NCBI GenBank assembly: GCA_020073105.1
Contig: JAIQFW010000019.1
Span: 1-34,138 of the forward strand
DNA from: Terriglobia bacterium
GTDB taxonomy: Bacteria; Acidobacteriota; Terriglobia; Terriglobales; Acidobacteriaceae
Direction of reading: 5' to 3'
DNA length: 34,138 bases
In this document: in pieces, positions 21,521 to 30,220 of the stretch
Position numbering within the stretch: position 1 is the first letter of the stretch
How the letters are laid out: each line of letters starts with the position of its first letter
Translations under genes and position numbers: made by a program
The notes under the pieces: generated by a model
Database searches by the model: none
What the model saw: the letters and a program-made list of their open reading frames with translations, nothing else
What the model was told of the DNA's origin: nothing

Positions 21521-22651
21521 ATGAAAAGCGCTTTCATGTCAGGCAGATGGGCGCATTCGAAGGAGGTCCTGGCCAAGGGCAATATGCTCGCCGCCACCTT
21601 GCTTCTGGCCATGCTGGGGGTCGCCTGCAGTGGCAGTCCAGCCAAAGGTGAATCGCCGGGCGCGCCCAGCATTCCAGTGAAGATCGAAGTAGCTCGGGAG
21701 ATCGCGCTGAATGACACCACAGAATATGTGGCCACGCTACGGTCCCGGGATTCTGCCGTCCTCATGCCGCAAGTGGAGGGTGAGATTGTTGACATCCGGG
21801 TGCATTCCGGGGACCACGTTTCCGCAGGCGCGGTCCTAATGCAGATCGACCCTGCTAAACAGCAAGCCACGGTGACCAGCCAGGAAAGTGCCAAAGCGGC
21901 CCAGTTAGCCAATCTGAAGTGGGCCCAACAGCAATACGAGCGGACGAGCAGTCTCTACGCGGCGGGCGTGGTCAGCAAGCAGGATCTGGACCAGACCAAG
22001 GCAGCGATGGACGCCGCCCAGGCCCAGTTGCAGGCACTGGACGCCCAGGTCCGTGAGCAACAAGTCCAACTTCACTACCACAACGTCGTCGCTCCGCGGA
22101 ACGGGATCGTCGGCGACATTCCAGTCCGGGTGGGAGATCGGGTGACCAACACCACCGCGCTCACCACGGTGGACAAACCGGGCAGCCTGGAGGCTTACAT
22201 CTACATTCCGGTAGAGCGCTCCCCACAGCTCAAGCTCGATACGCCCGTCCAGATCGTCGATGGCGCGGGCAATGTGCTGGCCGACAGCCGCATCAGTTTC
22301 ATTTCACCGCAGGTCGATAACACAACTCAAACCGTCCTGATCAAGGCGCGAATAGCCAATAACGAAGACAAGCTGCGCAACCTGCAGTTCATTCGCGCCC
22401 GGGTCATCTGGGGGATGCACCAGGGGCCGGTAGTGCCAGTGCTGGCAGTGTCGCGCATCGGCGGACAATACTTTGCCTTTGTGGCGGAAGATCAGAACGG
22501 AAAACTAGTTGCCCACCAGAAGCCGCTACGGGTCGGCGAAATGGTCGGCAACGACTATGTGGTACTGGAGGGAATCAAGCCCGGTGATAAAGTGATCGTC
22601 TCCGGGACCCAGTTCCTGGTGGATGGCGCAGCGGTGACGCCACAAGGGTAG
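21521..22651 (+). CDS. RND efflux periplasmic adaptor, lipoprotein type
   Basis: Membrane-fusion protein bridging the RND pump (next gene) and an outer-membrane channel. Lipobox L-G-V-A-C (Cys36) anchors it in the inner membrane. A beta-barrel and split lipoyl domain (M-P-Q-V-E-G-E-I-V-D-I-R-V-H-S-G-D-H-V) encloses an alpha-helical hairpin (~105-170, rich in Ala/Gln). The second lipoyl half is V-V-A-P-R-N-G-I-V-G-D, and the membrane-proximal domain ends G-D-K-V-I-V-S-G. The start is the ATG at 21521 with AGGAGATC directly before it; the frame runs further back from a TTG, but that part is unsupported. It is followed by the pump gene after a ~100-base heptamer array. Confidence 0.93.
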   Translation: MKSAFMSGRWAHSKEVLAKGNMLAATLLLAMLGVACSGSPAKGESPGAPSIPVKIEVAREIALNDTTEYVATLRSRDSAVLMPQVEGEIVDIRVHSGDHVSAGAVLMQIDPAKQQATVTSQESAKAAQLANLKWAQQQYERTSSLYAAGVVSKQDLDQTKAAMDAAQAQLQALDAQVREQQVQLHYHNVVAPRNGIVGDIPVRVGDRVTNTTALTTVDKPGSLEAYIYIPVERSPQLKLDTPVQIVDGAGNVLADSRISFISPQVDNTTQTVLIKARIANNEDKLRNLQFIRARVIWGMHQGPVVPVLAVSRIGGQYFAFVAEDQNGKLVAHQKPLRVGEMVGNDYVVLEGIKPGDKVIVSGTQFLVDGAAVTPQG

Positions 22652-22749
22652 TTTCAGGTGTTTGGTATCGGGTCACAGGTCTCCGGCATCAGCTTCAAGG
22701 TTTCAGGTCAGAGCTTGACTCCTGAGACCTGGGACCTGACTCCTGATTT
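22652..22749 (+). repeat. Fourteen-unit inverted heptamer array between adaptor and pump genes
   Basis: Immediately after the adaptor stop the gap divides into 7-base units. Eight forward units (22652-22707) follow the consensus TnTCAGG, with two perfect TTTCAGG at both ends. A short transition follows, then five inverted units (22714-22748; for example CCTGAGA, CCTGACT, CCTGATT). The gap ends CCC-ATG, so the array leaves no room for a Shine-Dalgarno sequence. The two halves are complementary and could fold on the mRNA. Confidence 0.8.
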
Positions 22750-22752
22750 CCC

Positions 22753-25700
22753 ATGTTCGTCGACTTCTTCATACGCCGTCCGGTTTTCGCCACCGTCTGC
22801 GCCCTGCTGATCATCCTGGCGGGCGCGGTCGTGATTCCCACCCTGCCAGTGGCGCAGTTCCCCGATCTGGCGCCGCCACAGGTCTCGGTGAACAGCGCTT
22901 ACATTGGCGCCAGCGCGCAAACCGTGGAATCGGCTGTCACCATACCTCTAGAACAGCAGATCAATGGCGCCGAGGGAATGAAGTACCTCACCTCGAGCAG
23001 CGGCAATGATGGCACCAGCTCCATTACCGCGACCTTCGACCTGACTCGTGACGCCGACCTGGCAGCTGTGGACATCCAGAACCGTGTCAACACGGCACAG
23101 GGGCGCCTGCCCGCGGCAGTCAAGGCGACGGGCGTTACCGTGGCTAAGTCATCGCAGAACTTTGTCTTCGGGGCTGCGGTTTATTCTCCCGACGGCCGCT
23201 ACACGCCGCTGTTCATGAGCAACTATCTGGACGTCTACGTCCGCGACACGCTCAAGCGCGTCCCGGGCGTGGCGGATGTTTTTGTCTTTGGCGAACGCAA
23301 GTACTCGATGCGCCTGTGGCTCGATCCCGTGCGCATGGCCAGTCGCGGTTTGACCGCGACGGATGCGGTGAACGCCCTCCAGGAGCAGAACGTCGAGGTC
23401 GCCGCCGGCCAGGTCGGCCAGCCGCCGATTAGGACGGGGCAACAGTTTCAGATCAGCGTACGGGCCATCGGACGGCTGAGCGAACCGGCACAGTTCGAAA
23501 ACATCATCGTGAAGACCAATGCCGACGGCACCCTGGTGCGGCTCAAGGACGTCGGGCGGGCCGAACTGGGCGCCGAGGACTACGGCTCCGACCTGATGTA
23601 CAACGGACACGAATCGGTGGGAATCGGTCTCACGCAGCTCTCCACCGCCAACGCTCTGGAAGTGGACCGGCGGGCGCTGGCGGAACTGGCGCGTTTGTCC
23701 AAGCGCTTCCCTCCCGGAATGGTGTACGAGAACGCCTTCGACACCACGGACGCGGTCGGTGAGTCGATCAAGGACGTGCTGAGCACGCTGCTCGAAGCCA
23801 TCGTGCTGGTAATCCTGGTGATTTTCATCTTCCTGGAAGACTGGCGCAGCACGATCATCCCGTCGGTTACGATCCCGGTTTCGCTGATTGGGACCTTTGC
23901 CTTCGTCAAGCTGCTGGGTTTTTCTGTCAATACCTTGACCCTGTTTGGGATTACCCTGGCCACCGGCCTGGTGGTGGACGACGCCATCGTGGTGATCGAA
24001 AACATCGAACGCCACATCCAGGAAGGCGAACATAGCCCCAGCAAAGCCGCGGCCGCTGCCATGCGGGAAGTTACTGGCGCGGTCATCGCCACCTCCTTGG
24101 TGTTGGTCGCGGTGTTCGTCCCGGTCGCATTCTTTCCGGGGACCACGGGAATTCTGTTCCGCCAGTTCGCGCTGACCATCGCCTTTTCGATCTCGATTTC
24201 CGCCTTCAATGCTCTGACCCTCAGCCCCGCGCTCTCCGCACTGCTGCTGGGGCGTACGCATGGCGAGAAGATCTGGCTCTTCCGCGAAGTGGACAAGGTG
24301 GTTGCAGCAGTCACCCATGGATATCAGGCTTCGCTGCGCGCGTTTTTGCGATATCGGCTGGTGGCGGTTGTGCTTTTTTTGGCGGGGTTGGCACTCACTT
24401 ACGTCATCTTTCAGCGCGTGCCCAAGGCTTTCGTGCCCAACGAAGATCAGGGCTGGTTCATTGTTGCGGTGCAATCGCCTCCCGGAGCGTCCGCGCAATA
24501 CACCAAAGCGATCGAGGAACAGGTCTACGATGTCATGCGCAAGGCCCCGGAGATTGAGAATATCTTCGCCATCGTTGGCTTCAGCTTTTCGGGAAGCGCA
24601 CCCAACCGCGGAATCATTTTCGCCGGCTTAAAAGGCTACTCCCAGCGCAGGGGCGACGAGCATTCCGCCCAGGCTGTCGTAGATCGGCTGCGAGGGCCGA
24701 TGTTCGGAATCACTGGCGCCATCGTGCTTCCGTTCTTGCCGCCGGCGGTGAACGGGCTCGGCAACTTCGGAGGTTTTCAGTTTGAGGTCCAGGACCAAGG
24801 TGGACACACTCTGGAGGAACTGGCCAAGGTTACGCAAGAGATGACGCGCCAGGGCAGCCTGCGCAAGGACCTCACCGGCCTGTTCAGCGACTTTACCGCC
24901 AACGATCCGCAGTTTCTGGTGACCATTGATCGCGAAAAGGCCAAGAGTCTCCATGTTCCTTTGCAGCAGGTGACCGACACTCTGGGCGTCTACATGGGCT
25001 CCGCCTATGTAAACGACTTTGACTTCAACAACCGCTCCTACCGCGTCTATGTCCAGGCCGATAAGCAGTTCCGCTCCCAGGCGAAAGACATAAGGCAGTA
25101 CTACGTACGCTCCGACAGCGGCGCGATGATTCCACTGGACAACCTCGTCGCCATTTCGCAAACCTCATCGCCGCAAGTCATCAGTCATTACAATCTCTTT
25201 CGCTCGGCCGAAGTTGATGGAGCGGTGGCGCCAGGATTCAGTTCCGGTCAGGGCATCGCCGCCCTGGAAGAGCTCAGCAAGAAAGTGCTGCCCCAGGGGT
25301 TCAGCTACGAGTGGACCGGGATCTCGCTGGAAGAATTGGCGTCCGGGCGCACCACGGTCATTCTGTTCGGATTGGGAGTATTGGTCGTGTACCTGACGCT
25401 CTCCGCGCAATACGAAAGCTTTGTGTTGCCGTTTATCGTGCTGCTCGCAGTTCCCATGGCCATGTTGGGCGCGTTACTGGCCCAATCCTTGAGGGGTTTA
25501 CAGAACGACGTCTATTGCCAAATCGGATTGGTGATGCTGGTGGGACTCGCCAGCAAGAACGCCATTCTTATTGTTGAATTTGCCGAACAGCTGCGTGAGC
25601 GCGGTCTGCCGCTGGTGGAAGCCACCGTGGAGGCCGCGAGAATCCGCCTGCGCCCCATCCTGATGACTTCGTTCGCATTCATCCTGGGAGTTGTGCCCCT

Positions 25701-25863
25701 GATGGTTGCGCACGGCGCCGGCCAGGAAGGCCGCCATTCCGTGGGCACCACGGTGTTTGGCGGAATGATTATGTCGACCTTGCTGAACCTGTTCTTCATC
25801 CCCGTGCTGTACCTGATCATTGAAGGCTGGCGCGAGGCCCGCGGGGCAAAAGTGGGCCGGTGA
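22753..25863 (+). CDS. RND multidrug efflux pump, AcrB/MexB (HAE1) family
   Basis: A 1036-residue, twelve-helix inner-membrane proton antiporter that expels hydrophobic drugs in a tripartite complex. The N-terminus F-F-I-R-R-P-V-F-A and V-A-Q-F-P-D-L-A-P-P are family hallmarks. The proton-relay residues are present: Asp409-Asp410 in G-L-V-V-D-D-A-I-V-V-I-E-N (E. coli AcrB Asp407/408) and Lys935 in G-L-A-S-K-N-A-I-L-I-V-E-F (Lys940). Two large porter domains are intact, so it should be active. No outer-membrane channel (TolC/OprM) gene and no regulator lie next to it. No Shine-Dalgarno sequence precedes the ATG. Confidence 0.96.
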   Translation: MFVDFFIRRPVFATVCALLIILAGAVVIPTLPVAQFPDLAPPQVSVNSAYIGASAQTVESAVTIPLEQQINGAEGMKYLTSSSGNDGTSSITATFDLTRDADLAAVDIQNRVNTAQGRLPAAVKATGVTVAKSSQNFVFGAAVYSPDGRYTPLFMSNYLDVYVRDTLKRVPGVADVFVFGERKYSMRLWLDPVRMASRGLTATDAVNALQEQNVEVAAGQVGQPPIRTGQQFQISVRAIGRLSEPAQFENIIVKTNADGTLVRLKDVGRAELGAEDYGSDLMYNGHESVGIGLTQLSTANALEVDRRALAELARLSKRFPPGMVYENAFDTTDAVGESIKDVLSTLLEAIVLVILVIFIFLEDWRSTIIPSVTIPVSLIGTFAFVKLLGFSVNTLTLFGITLATGLVVDDAIVVIENIERHIQEGEHSPSKAAAAAMREVTGAVIATSLVLVAVFVPVAFFPGTTGILFRQFALTIAFSISISAFNALTLSPALSALLLGRTHGEKIWLFREVDKVVAAVTHGYQASLRAFLRYRLVAVVLFLAGLALTYVIFQRVPKAFVPNEDQGWFIVAVQSPPGASAQYTKAIEEQVYDVMRKAPEIENIFAIVGFSFSGSAPNRGIIFAGLKGYSQRRGDEHSAQAVVDRLRGPMFGITGAIVLPFLPPAVNGLGNFGGFQFEVQDQGGHTLEELAKVTQEMTRQGSLRKDLTGLFSDFTANDPQFLVTIDREKAKSLHVPLQQVTDTLGVYMGSAYVNDFDFNNRSYRVYVQADKQFRSQAKDIRQYYVRSDSGAMIPLDNLVAISQTSSPQVISHYNLFRSAEVDGAVAPGFSSGQGIAALEELSKKVLPQGFSYEWTGISLEELASGRTTVILFGLGVLVVYLTLSAQYESFVLPFIVLLAVPMAMLGALLAQSLRGLQNDVYCQIGLVMLVGLASKNAILIVEFAEQLRERGLPLVEATVEAARIRLRPILMTSFAFILGVVPLMVAHGAGQEGRHSVGTTVFGGMIMSTLLNLFFIPVLYLIIEGWREARGAKVGR

Positions 25864-25884
25864 AGGATGTAGGATTTAGAATCT
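25864..25884 (+). repeat. Three-unit heptamer array after the pump gene
   Basis: AGGATGT, AGGATTT and AGAATCT follow directly after the TGA stop of the pump gene and end four bases before the ATG of the metallophosphoesterase gene. The whole 25-base gap is array plus CTCC. Confidence 0.6.
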
Positions 25885-25888
25885 CTCC

Positions 25889-27019
25889 ATGCTACGAATC
25901 AAATGCACACTCGCGATCTGCCTCTCCCTCTTCCTGGTGGCATCTTCCGTCAATGCGCAGACCTCTAAACCCAAAAGACCGCGGAAGGCGGCAGAGTCAG
26001 CGACCTGGCAGTTCGTAGTAGCGGGCGACTCACGAAACTGCGGAGACGTCGTCATGCCCGCCATTGCAGCCGGGGCGAAACGCGACAACGCAATGTTCTA
26101 CTGGCATTTGGGCGACCTGCGAAAGATCAGCCGACCGGATGAGGACTTTGCACAACTTGCTAAACAGCAAGGCAAAACACCGAGCCTTCAGGAGTATCAG
26201 AAGGCGGCCTGGGACGATTTCATGGACCACCAGATTGCGCCTTTTGGCGCGATGCCTTTCTTCCTGGGGATCGGCAACCACGAGACCATTCCGCCGAAGA
26301 CGCGCACGGAGTTCGTCGCTAAGTTTGAGAAATGGCTCAATGCTTCCGAAGTCAAAGATCAGCGATTGAAAGATGATCCCACAGATGACCGCGTAAAGAC
26401 GTACTACCACTGGGTTCGCGGCGGCATTGATTTCATCAACCTCGACAATGCTTCCCACGACCAGTTCGATGCCGGCCAGTTGAAGTGGTTTGCGGGTGTG
26501 CTGGCACGCGATCAACAGGATGCTTCCATTCGCACTGTGGTGGTGGGCATGCACGCGGCGTTGCCGGAGAGCATCTCTTCTGCACATAGCATGAACGAGT
26601 GGCACGAAGGAGAGATCACGGGCCGGAAGGTTTCCCAGGACCTCCTGAAATTGCAAAATGACGCTCACAAGAAGGTATACGTTCTTGCCAGCCATTCCCA
26701 CTTTTTCATGGAGGGTATCTTCAACACCGAATATTGGCGGACCCACGGGGGCGTGTTGCCGGGGTGGATCGTTGGCACATCCGGAGCGGAGCGCTACCGG
26801 CTCCCGCCGAAGGCGACCGACGCCAAGGCCGCCAAGACGGACGTATATGGCTACCTGTTGGCCACGGCGAATCCTCACGGACAACCAGCGGGCACAGTCG
26901 CGCTCGATTTCAAGCAGATCGACGAGGACCAGATTCCAAGCGATGTCGTGCAGCGGTTCACTCCGTCATTCGTGCACGAGTGTTTTGCCGGAAACCGGAA
27001 AATGACCGGAATGTTCTAG
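25889..27019 (+). CDS. Secreted calcineurin-like metallophosphoesterase
   Basis: A 376-residue exported protein: signal peptide 1-23 (V-N-A-Q), a basic linker, then a two-metal phosphoesterase core. Metal-ligand motifs in order: A-G-D-S-R (Asp47), W-H-L-G-D-L-R, G-I-G-N-H-E-T, V-V-G-M-H-A-A-L-P and L-A-S-H-S-H-F-F. All five blocks of the calcineurin-like fold are present, so it should be active as a phosphatase or phosphodiesterase; the substrate cannot be told. The start lies behind a heptamer array without a Shine-Dalgarno sequence at the normal distance (AGGA is 18-21 bases away). It is probably cotranscribed with the pump gene. Confidence 0.88.
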   Translation: MLRIKCTLAICLSLFLVASSVNAQTSKPKRPRKAAESATWQFVVAGDSRNCGDVVMPAIAAGAKRDNAMFYWHLGDLRKISRPDEDFAQLAKQQGKTPSLQEYQKAAWDDFMDHQIAPFGAMPFFLGIGNHETIPPKTRTEFVAKFEKWLNASEVKDQRLKDDPTDDRVKTYYHWVRGGIDFINLDNASHDQFDAGQLKWFAGVLARDQQDASIRTVVVGMHAALPESISSAHSMNEWHEGEITGRKVSQDLLKLQNDAHKKVYVLASHSHFFMEGIFNTEYWRTHGGVLPGWIVGTSGAERYRLPPKATDAKAAKTDVYGYLLATANPHGQPAGTVALDFKQIDEDQIPSDVVQRFTPSFVHECFAGNRKMTGMF

Positions 27020-27068
27020 GCATCCCAGGCAAGCAGCCTCGGCTATAATTTTCCCGTCCTCTGCCCCA

Positions 27069-28766
27069 ATGCGCACATTTTTCTCCCTGTCTCCGCTGGT
27101 TGCGTTCGCTTCTGTCGCGCTTGCGCAGACTGCTCCTGGTCCTCAGCCCAGGTTCGCGGACGTCGCCCGGGAGGTGGGGCTTACCGTCTCCCATATCTCC
27201 TCGCCGGAAAAGCGCTACATCGTGGAGTCCATGAGCGGCGGTGCTGGCTTCATCGACTGTGACAACGACGGCAAGCTCGACATCCTCACGGTGAATGGCT
27301 CAACCGTTGATCGCTACAAGCCGGGCGGCGATCCCATGATTACGCTTTATCACCAGGACGACGGCTTCAAGTTCGCTGACATCACGAAATCCGCCGGCCT
27401 AACGCGCAAGGGCTGGGGCATGGGTGTGGCGGTGGCTGACTATGACAACGACGGATTCCCCGACATTTACGTGACCGGATACAACGGCAATGCCCTCTAC
27501 CACAACCTTGGCAACTGCAAGTTTGAAGATGCCACCGAAAAGGCGGGAGTGGCAGCAGGAGGATTCAGCACAGGCGCGGCCTGGGGCGACTACGACCGCG
27601 ACGGGGATGTGGATCTGTTCGTCTCCCGCTACGTTCATTTCGACATCGACCACCTGCCAAACTTCGGTAAGAACGAGAAAAACTGCAGCTTCAAGGGGAT
27701 TCCGGTGCAGTGCGGACCGTGGGGCATGTTGGGTGAAACCGACCAGCTCTACCACAATCGCGGAGATGGCACGTTCGAGGAAGTCGCGAAGAAAGCCGGC
27801 GTGGACGACCCCAATAAGTACCACGGCCTGGGCGTGATCTGGGGCGACTACGACAACGATGGCTGGCCGGATTTGTATGTAGCAAATGACTCCGGCCCCA
27901 ACTACCTTTACCGCAACAAGCACGACGGCACGTTTGAGGACGTTGGCCTGCTTTCGGGCGCGGCGGTCAGTCCCGACGGAATGGAGCAGGGCTCAATGGG
28001 GGTCGATTGGGGCGACTACCTGCACGAAGGGCGCCTTTCCATGTTCGTGACCAACTTTACCGAGCAACCGGATGCCTTGTACCACAACCTGGGTACCCCT
28101 GGATTCTCTGACGTAAGTTATGCAGCCAAGCTCGGCCGCGCAACCTATCTCCCGGTCGGCTGGGGAACCGGCTTCTTCGATATGGACAACGACGGATGGC
28201 TCGATCTGTTTGTTGCCAACGGCCATGTCTATCCCCAGATGGATCAGGTGCGTGGCGCGCCTCCATACCGCCAGCCCATGCTGCTGTTTCGCAATCAGCG
28301 TGACGGCACCTTCGAAGATCTTTCCGGCGTGCTTTTGGGTATTCCTGATGCCTCGCGCCGAGGCGCAGCCTTCGGCGACGTCAATAACGACGGGAAGGCG
28401 GACATTCTGCTGGTCAATACCGGTGAGCCTCCTACCCTGCTCCTGAACCAAACTCCGGATAAGAACCATCGCGTTTTGTTCAAACTGGCAGGCACGAAGA
28501 GCAACAGGATGGCGATCGGCGCGCGGGTGACGGTGAAAGCGGGCAAACTGGTCGAGTGCAATGAAGTCCGAGGCGGAGGCAGCTATCTCTCACAGAGCGA
28601 TCCGCGATTGCACTTCGGGCTCGGCGCCGCAACGCGCATCGATGAAGTCGAGATCAGGTGGCCCAGTGGGAAGATCGAGACCCTGCAAGGTGTCCCCGCA
28701 GATTTCATTTATGAGGTCATAGAAGGGCAGGGCATTCAGCACAAGACGGTGTTGCCCCCGCTTTGA
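27069..28766 (+). CDS. CRTAC1-family secreted FG-GAP/ASPIC-UnbV protein
   Basis: Signal peptide 1-19 (A-L-A-Q). The body is a beta-propeller of FG-GAP/VCBS repeats carrying calcium-binding loops: D-C-D-N-D-G-K-L-D, D-Y-D-N-D-G-F-P-D, D-Y-D-R-D-G-D-V-D, D-Y-D-N-D-G-W-P-D, D-M-D-N-D-G-W-L-D and D-V-N-N-D-G-K-A-D. Residues ~475-555 form an ASPIC/UnbV domain (G-A-R-V-T-V, E-V-R-G-G-G-S-Y-L-S-Q, H-F-G-L-G, I-R-W-P-S-G). Such proteins are abundant in Acidobacteriota and Planctomycetes; extracellular binding or adhesion is presumed. A TATAAT at 27044-27049, 20 bases before the start, could be the -10 of its own promoter, though no good -35 is seen. Confidence 0.9.
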   Translation: MRTFFSLSPLVAFASVALAQTAPGPQPRFADVAREVGLTVSHISSPEKRYIVESMSGGAGFIDCDNDGKLDILTVNGSTVDRYKPGGDPMITLYHQDDGFKFADITKSAGLTRKGWGMGVAVADYDNDGFPDIYVTGYNGNALYHNLGNCKFEDATEKAGVAAGGFSTGAAWGDYDRDGDVDLFVSRYVHFDIDHLPNFGKNEKNCSFKGIPVQCGPWGMLGETDQLYHNRGDGTFEEVAKKAGVDDPNKYHGLGVIWGDYDNDGWPDLYVANDSGPNYLYRNKHDGTFEDVGLLSGAAVSPDGMEQGSMGVDWGDYLHEGRLSMFVTNFTEQPDALYHNLGTPGFSDVSYAAKLGRATYLPVGWGTGFFDMDNDGWLDLFVANGHVYPQMDQVRGAPPYRQPMLLFRNQRDGTFEDLSGVLLGIPDASRRGAAFGDVNNDGKADILLVNTGEPPTLLLNQTPDKNHRVLFKLAGTKSNRMAIGARVTVKAGKLVECNEVRGGGSYLSQSDPRLHFGLGAATRIDEVEIRWPSGKIETLQGVPADFIYEVIEGQGIQHKTVLPPL

Positions 28767-28846
28767 CATGGTCCACGACGGTGGAGCAAGTCCCCGCCGG
28801 CCTCTCGCGAGTATGATGGAAGACTCTGCAAACCGTCCGAGTCACC

Positions 28847-29839
28847 ATGCTGCCTTTCAAGCTCGTTTACAGCGATGACTATTATCTTCCAATCGGCGCC
28901 CACGTCTTCCCCGCCGAAAAGTACGAACGCATTCACAAACACCTGATTGAAACTGGAGTGGCAGAGACAGCGGACTTCGTAACTCCCCAGCCTGCGTCCG
29001 ACCTGGACATTCTCCTAGTACATACGCCGCAGTACGTGCAAAAACTGAAAGCCGGTACCCTGTCCGCGCGGGAAGAACTGGAGATGGAGATTCCTTATTC
29101 GCCGGAACTGGTGCGGGCTTTCTGGCTGGCCGCCGGCGGCTCAATCCTGGCGGCGGAGCTTTCGCTGAAGGACCGGATTGCTTTCAATATCGGCGGCGGA
29201 TTTCACCATGCTTTTCCCGACCACGGGGAGGGCTTTTGCATGATCCACGATGTCGCGGTGGCGATTCGCCGCCTGCAACGCGACGACAAGATTCGGCACG
29301 CCATGACCGTGGATTGCGATGTCCACCAGGGCAACGGGACCGCTGCCATCTTTGCCGGTGTGCGCGTTCCGAGCGGCTCGCTGCCATCTCATAGCTCTCC
29401 GACTCTGGGCCCGTCACCTTCCGCCAAGATGCGCAATGCCCACGCCGGAGAGGTGTTTACCATCTCTCTGCACCAGGAAAACAATTACCCCGCCTTGAAG
29501 CCGCCTTCCTCGATCGATGTGGATCTGCCGGACGAGATTGGGGACGACGATTATCTGGCCTGGCTGGACAACGCCTTGAGCTCCGGGCTGCGTCAGTTCG
29601 AGCCCGAGTTGCTCTGCTACATTGCCGGGGCCGACCCTTATCGCGAAGATCAGCTCGGCGGTTTGTCATTGACGATCGACGGACTAAAGCGGCGTGACGA
29701 ACTAGTGTTTCGCGTCGCCCGGGCGCGTAGTATCCCGGTGATGGTGACGTTTGCGGGAGGCTATGCGCAAAAAGTGGAAGACACGGTGACCATTCATTGC
29801 AACACGGTAATCGCCGCCAAAGAAGTGTTCGCAAAGTAA
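28847..29839 (+). CDS. Histone-deacetylase superfamily protein (AcuC/HDAC-like) with an insertion
   Basis: Zinc-dependent deacetylase of the arginase/HDAC fold; bacterial members act on acetyl-lysine, acetylpolyamines or acetoin-utilisation targets. Catalytic parts are complete: the His120-His121 pair (G-G-G-F-H-H-A), D-C-D-V-H-Q-G-N-G-T with zinc ligands Asp158 and His160, Asp263 in A-G-A-D-P-Y, and the catalytic Tyr306 (A-G-G-Y). Between I-F-A-G (168-171) and V-F-T-I-S-L-H (203-209), where relatives have two or three residues, there is a ~30-residue Ser/Pro-rich insertion (172-201). It keeps frame and lies at a surface loop beside the zinc site. TATGAT at 28812-28817 may be a -10 box. Confidence 0.9.
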   Translation: MLPFKLVYSDDYYLPIGAHVFPAEKYERIHKHLIETGVAETADFVTPQPASDLDILLVHTPQYVQKLKAGTLSAREELEMEIPYSPELVRAFWLAAGGSILAAELSLKDRIAFNIGGGFHHAFPDHGEGFCMIHDVAVAIRRLQRDDKIRHAMTVDCDVHQGNGTAAIFAGVRVPSGSLPSHSSPTLGPSPSAKMRNAHAGEVFTISLHQENNYPALKPPSSIDVDLPDEIGDDDYLAWLDNALSSGLRQFEPELLCYIAGADPYREDQLGGLSLTIDGLKRRDELVFRVARARSIPVMVTFAGGYAQKVEDTVTIHCNTVIAAKEVFAK

Positions 29840-29849
29840 TCGCCGCCAA
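29807..29849 (+). repeat. 14-base direct repeat across the HDAC-like stop codon
   Basis: GTAATCGCCGCCAA occurs at 29807-29820 and 29836-29849, a 29-base period. The second copy contains the TAA stop codon, read in a different frame from the first copy (V-I-A-A-K). This looks like a local duplication that set the present C-terminus. Confidence 0.55.
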
Positions 29850-29884
29850 GGACAACGGCTTTACCACAAGACTCGGAGGAACTC

Positions 29885-30190
29885 ATGCACTGTGTGACTG
29901 TGCTCTACCCGAACAAGAGCGATGCGAAATTCGATTTTGATTACTATCTGGCGAAACACATTCCCATGGTGGCCGGTTTCTTCGGAACTGGTATCGCTGT
30001 ACAGAAGGGAGTGTCCTCACTCACAGGCCCGTCGGCACCCTTCGTGTGCATTGCCAGGATTTCGATCCATTCGGCTGACCACTTTCAGAAGACCATGGTG
30101 CAACACGGCGTGCAGATTCTGAACGACATTCCCAACTACACCAACATTGAACCCACCGTGCAGATTGATGAAGTTGTGCGGGACGCCTAG
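29885..30190 (+). CDS. EthD-family protein
   Basis: A 101-residue dimeric alpha/beta-barrel (ferredoxin-like) protein of the EthD family. Motifs: V-T-V-L-Y-P-N, F-D-F-D-Y-Y-L-A-K-H-I-P-M-V with the conserved H-I-P, and C-terminal D-I-P-N-Y-T-N-I-E-P-T-V-Q-I. The founding member takes part in degradation of fuel ethers; most relatives, like this one, have no known substrate. The start is an ATG behind a strong GGAGGAACTC. It precedes the metallo-hydrolase gene by 30 bases, probably in the same transcript. Confidence 0.85.
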   Translation: MHCVTVLYPNKSDAKFDFDYYLAKHIPMVAGFFGTGIAVQKGVSSLTGPSAPFVCIARISIHSADHFQKTMVQHGVQILNDIPNYTNIEPTVQIDEVVRDA

Positions 30191-30220
30191 GCTTGTGACG
30201 CGATCCGCCAAAGGAATTTC

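Noticed and set aside
23149-24498. 449-codon open frame antisense to the RND pump gene
   Set aside because: It lies wholly opposite a well-conserved AcrB-family gene, is rich in His, Gln, Arg and Asp as expected from antisense reading, and has no family resemblance.
27044-27049. Perfect TATAAT before the CRTAC1 gene as a confirmed promoter
   Set aside because: No -35 hexamer at 16-18 bases; kept only as a remark under the gene.
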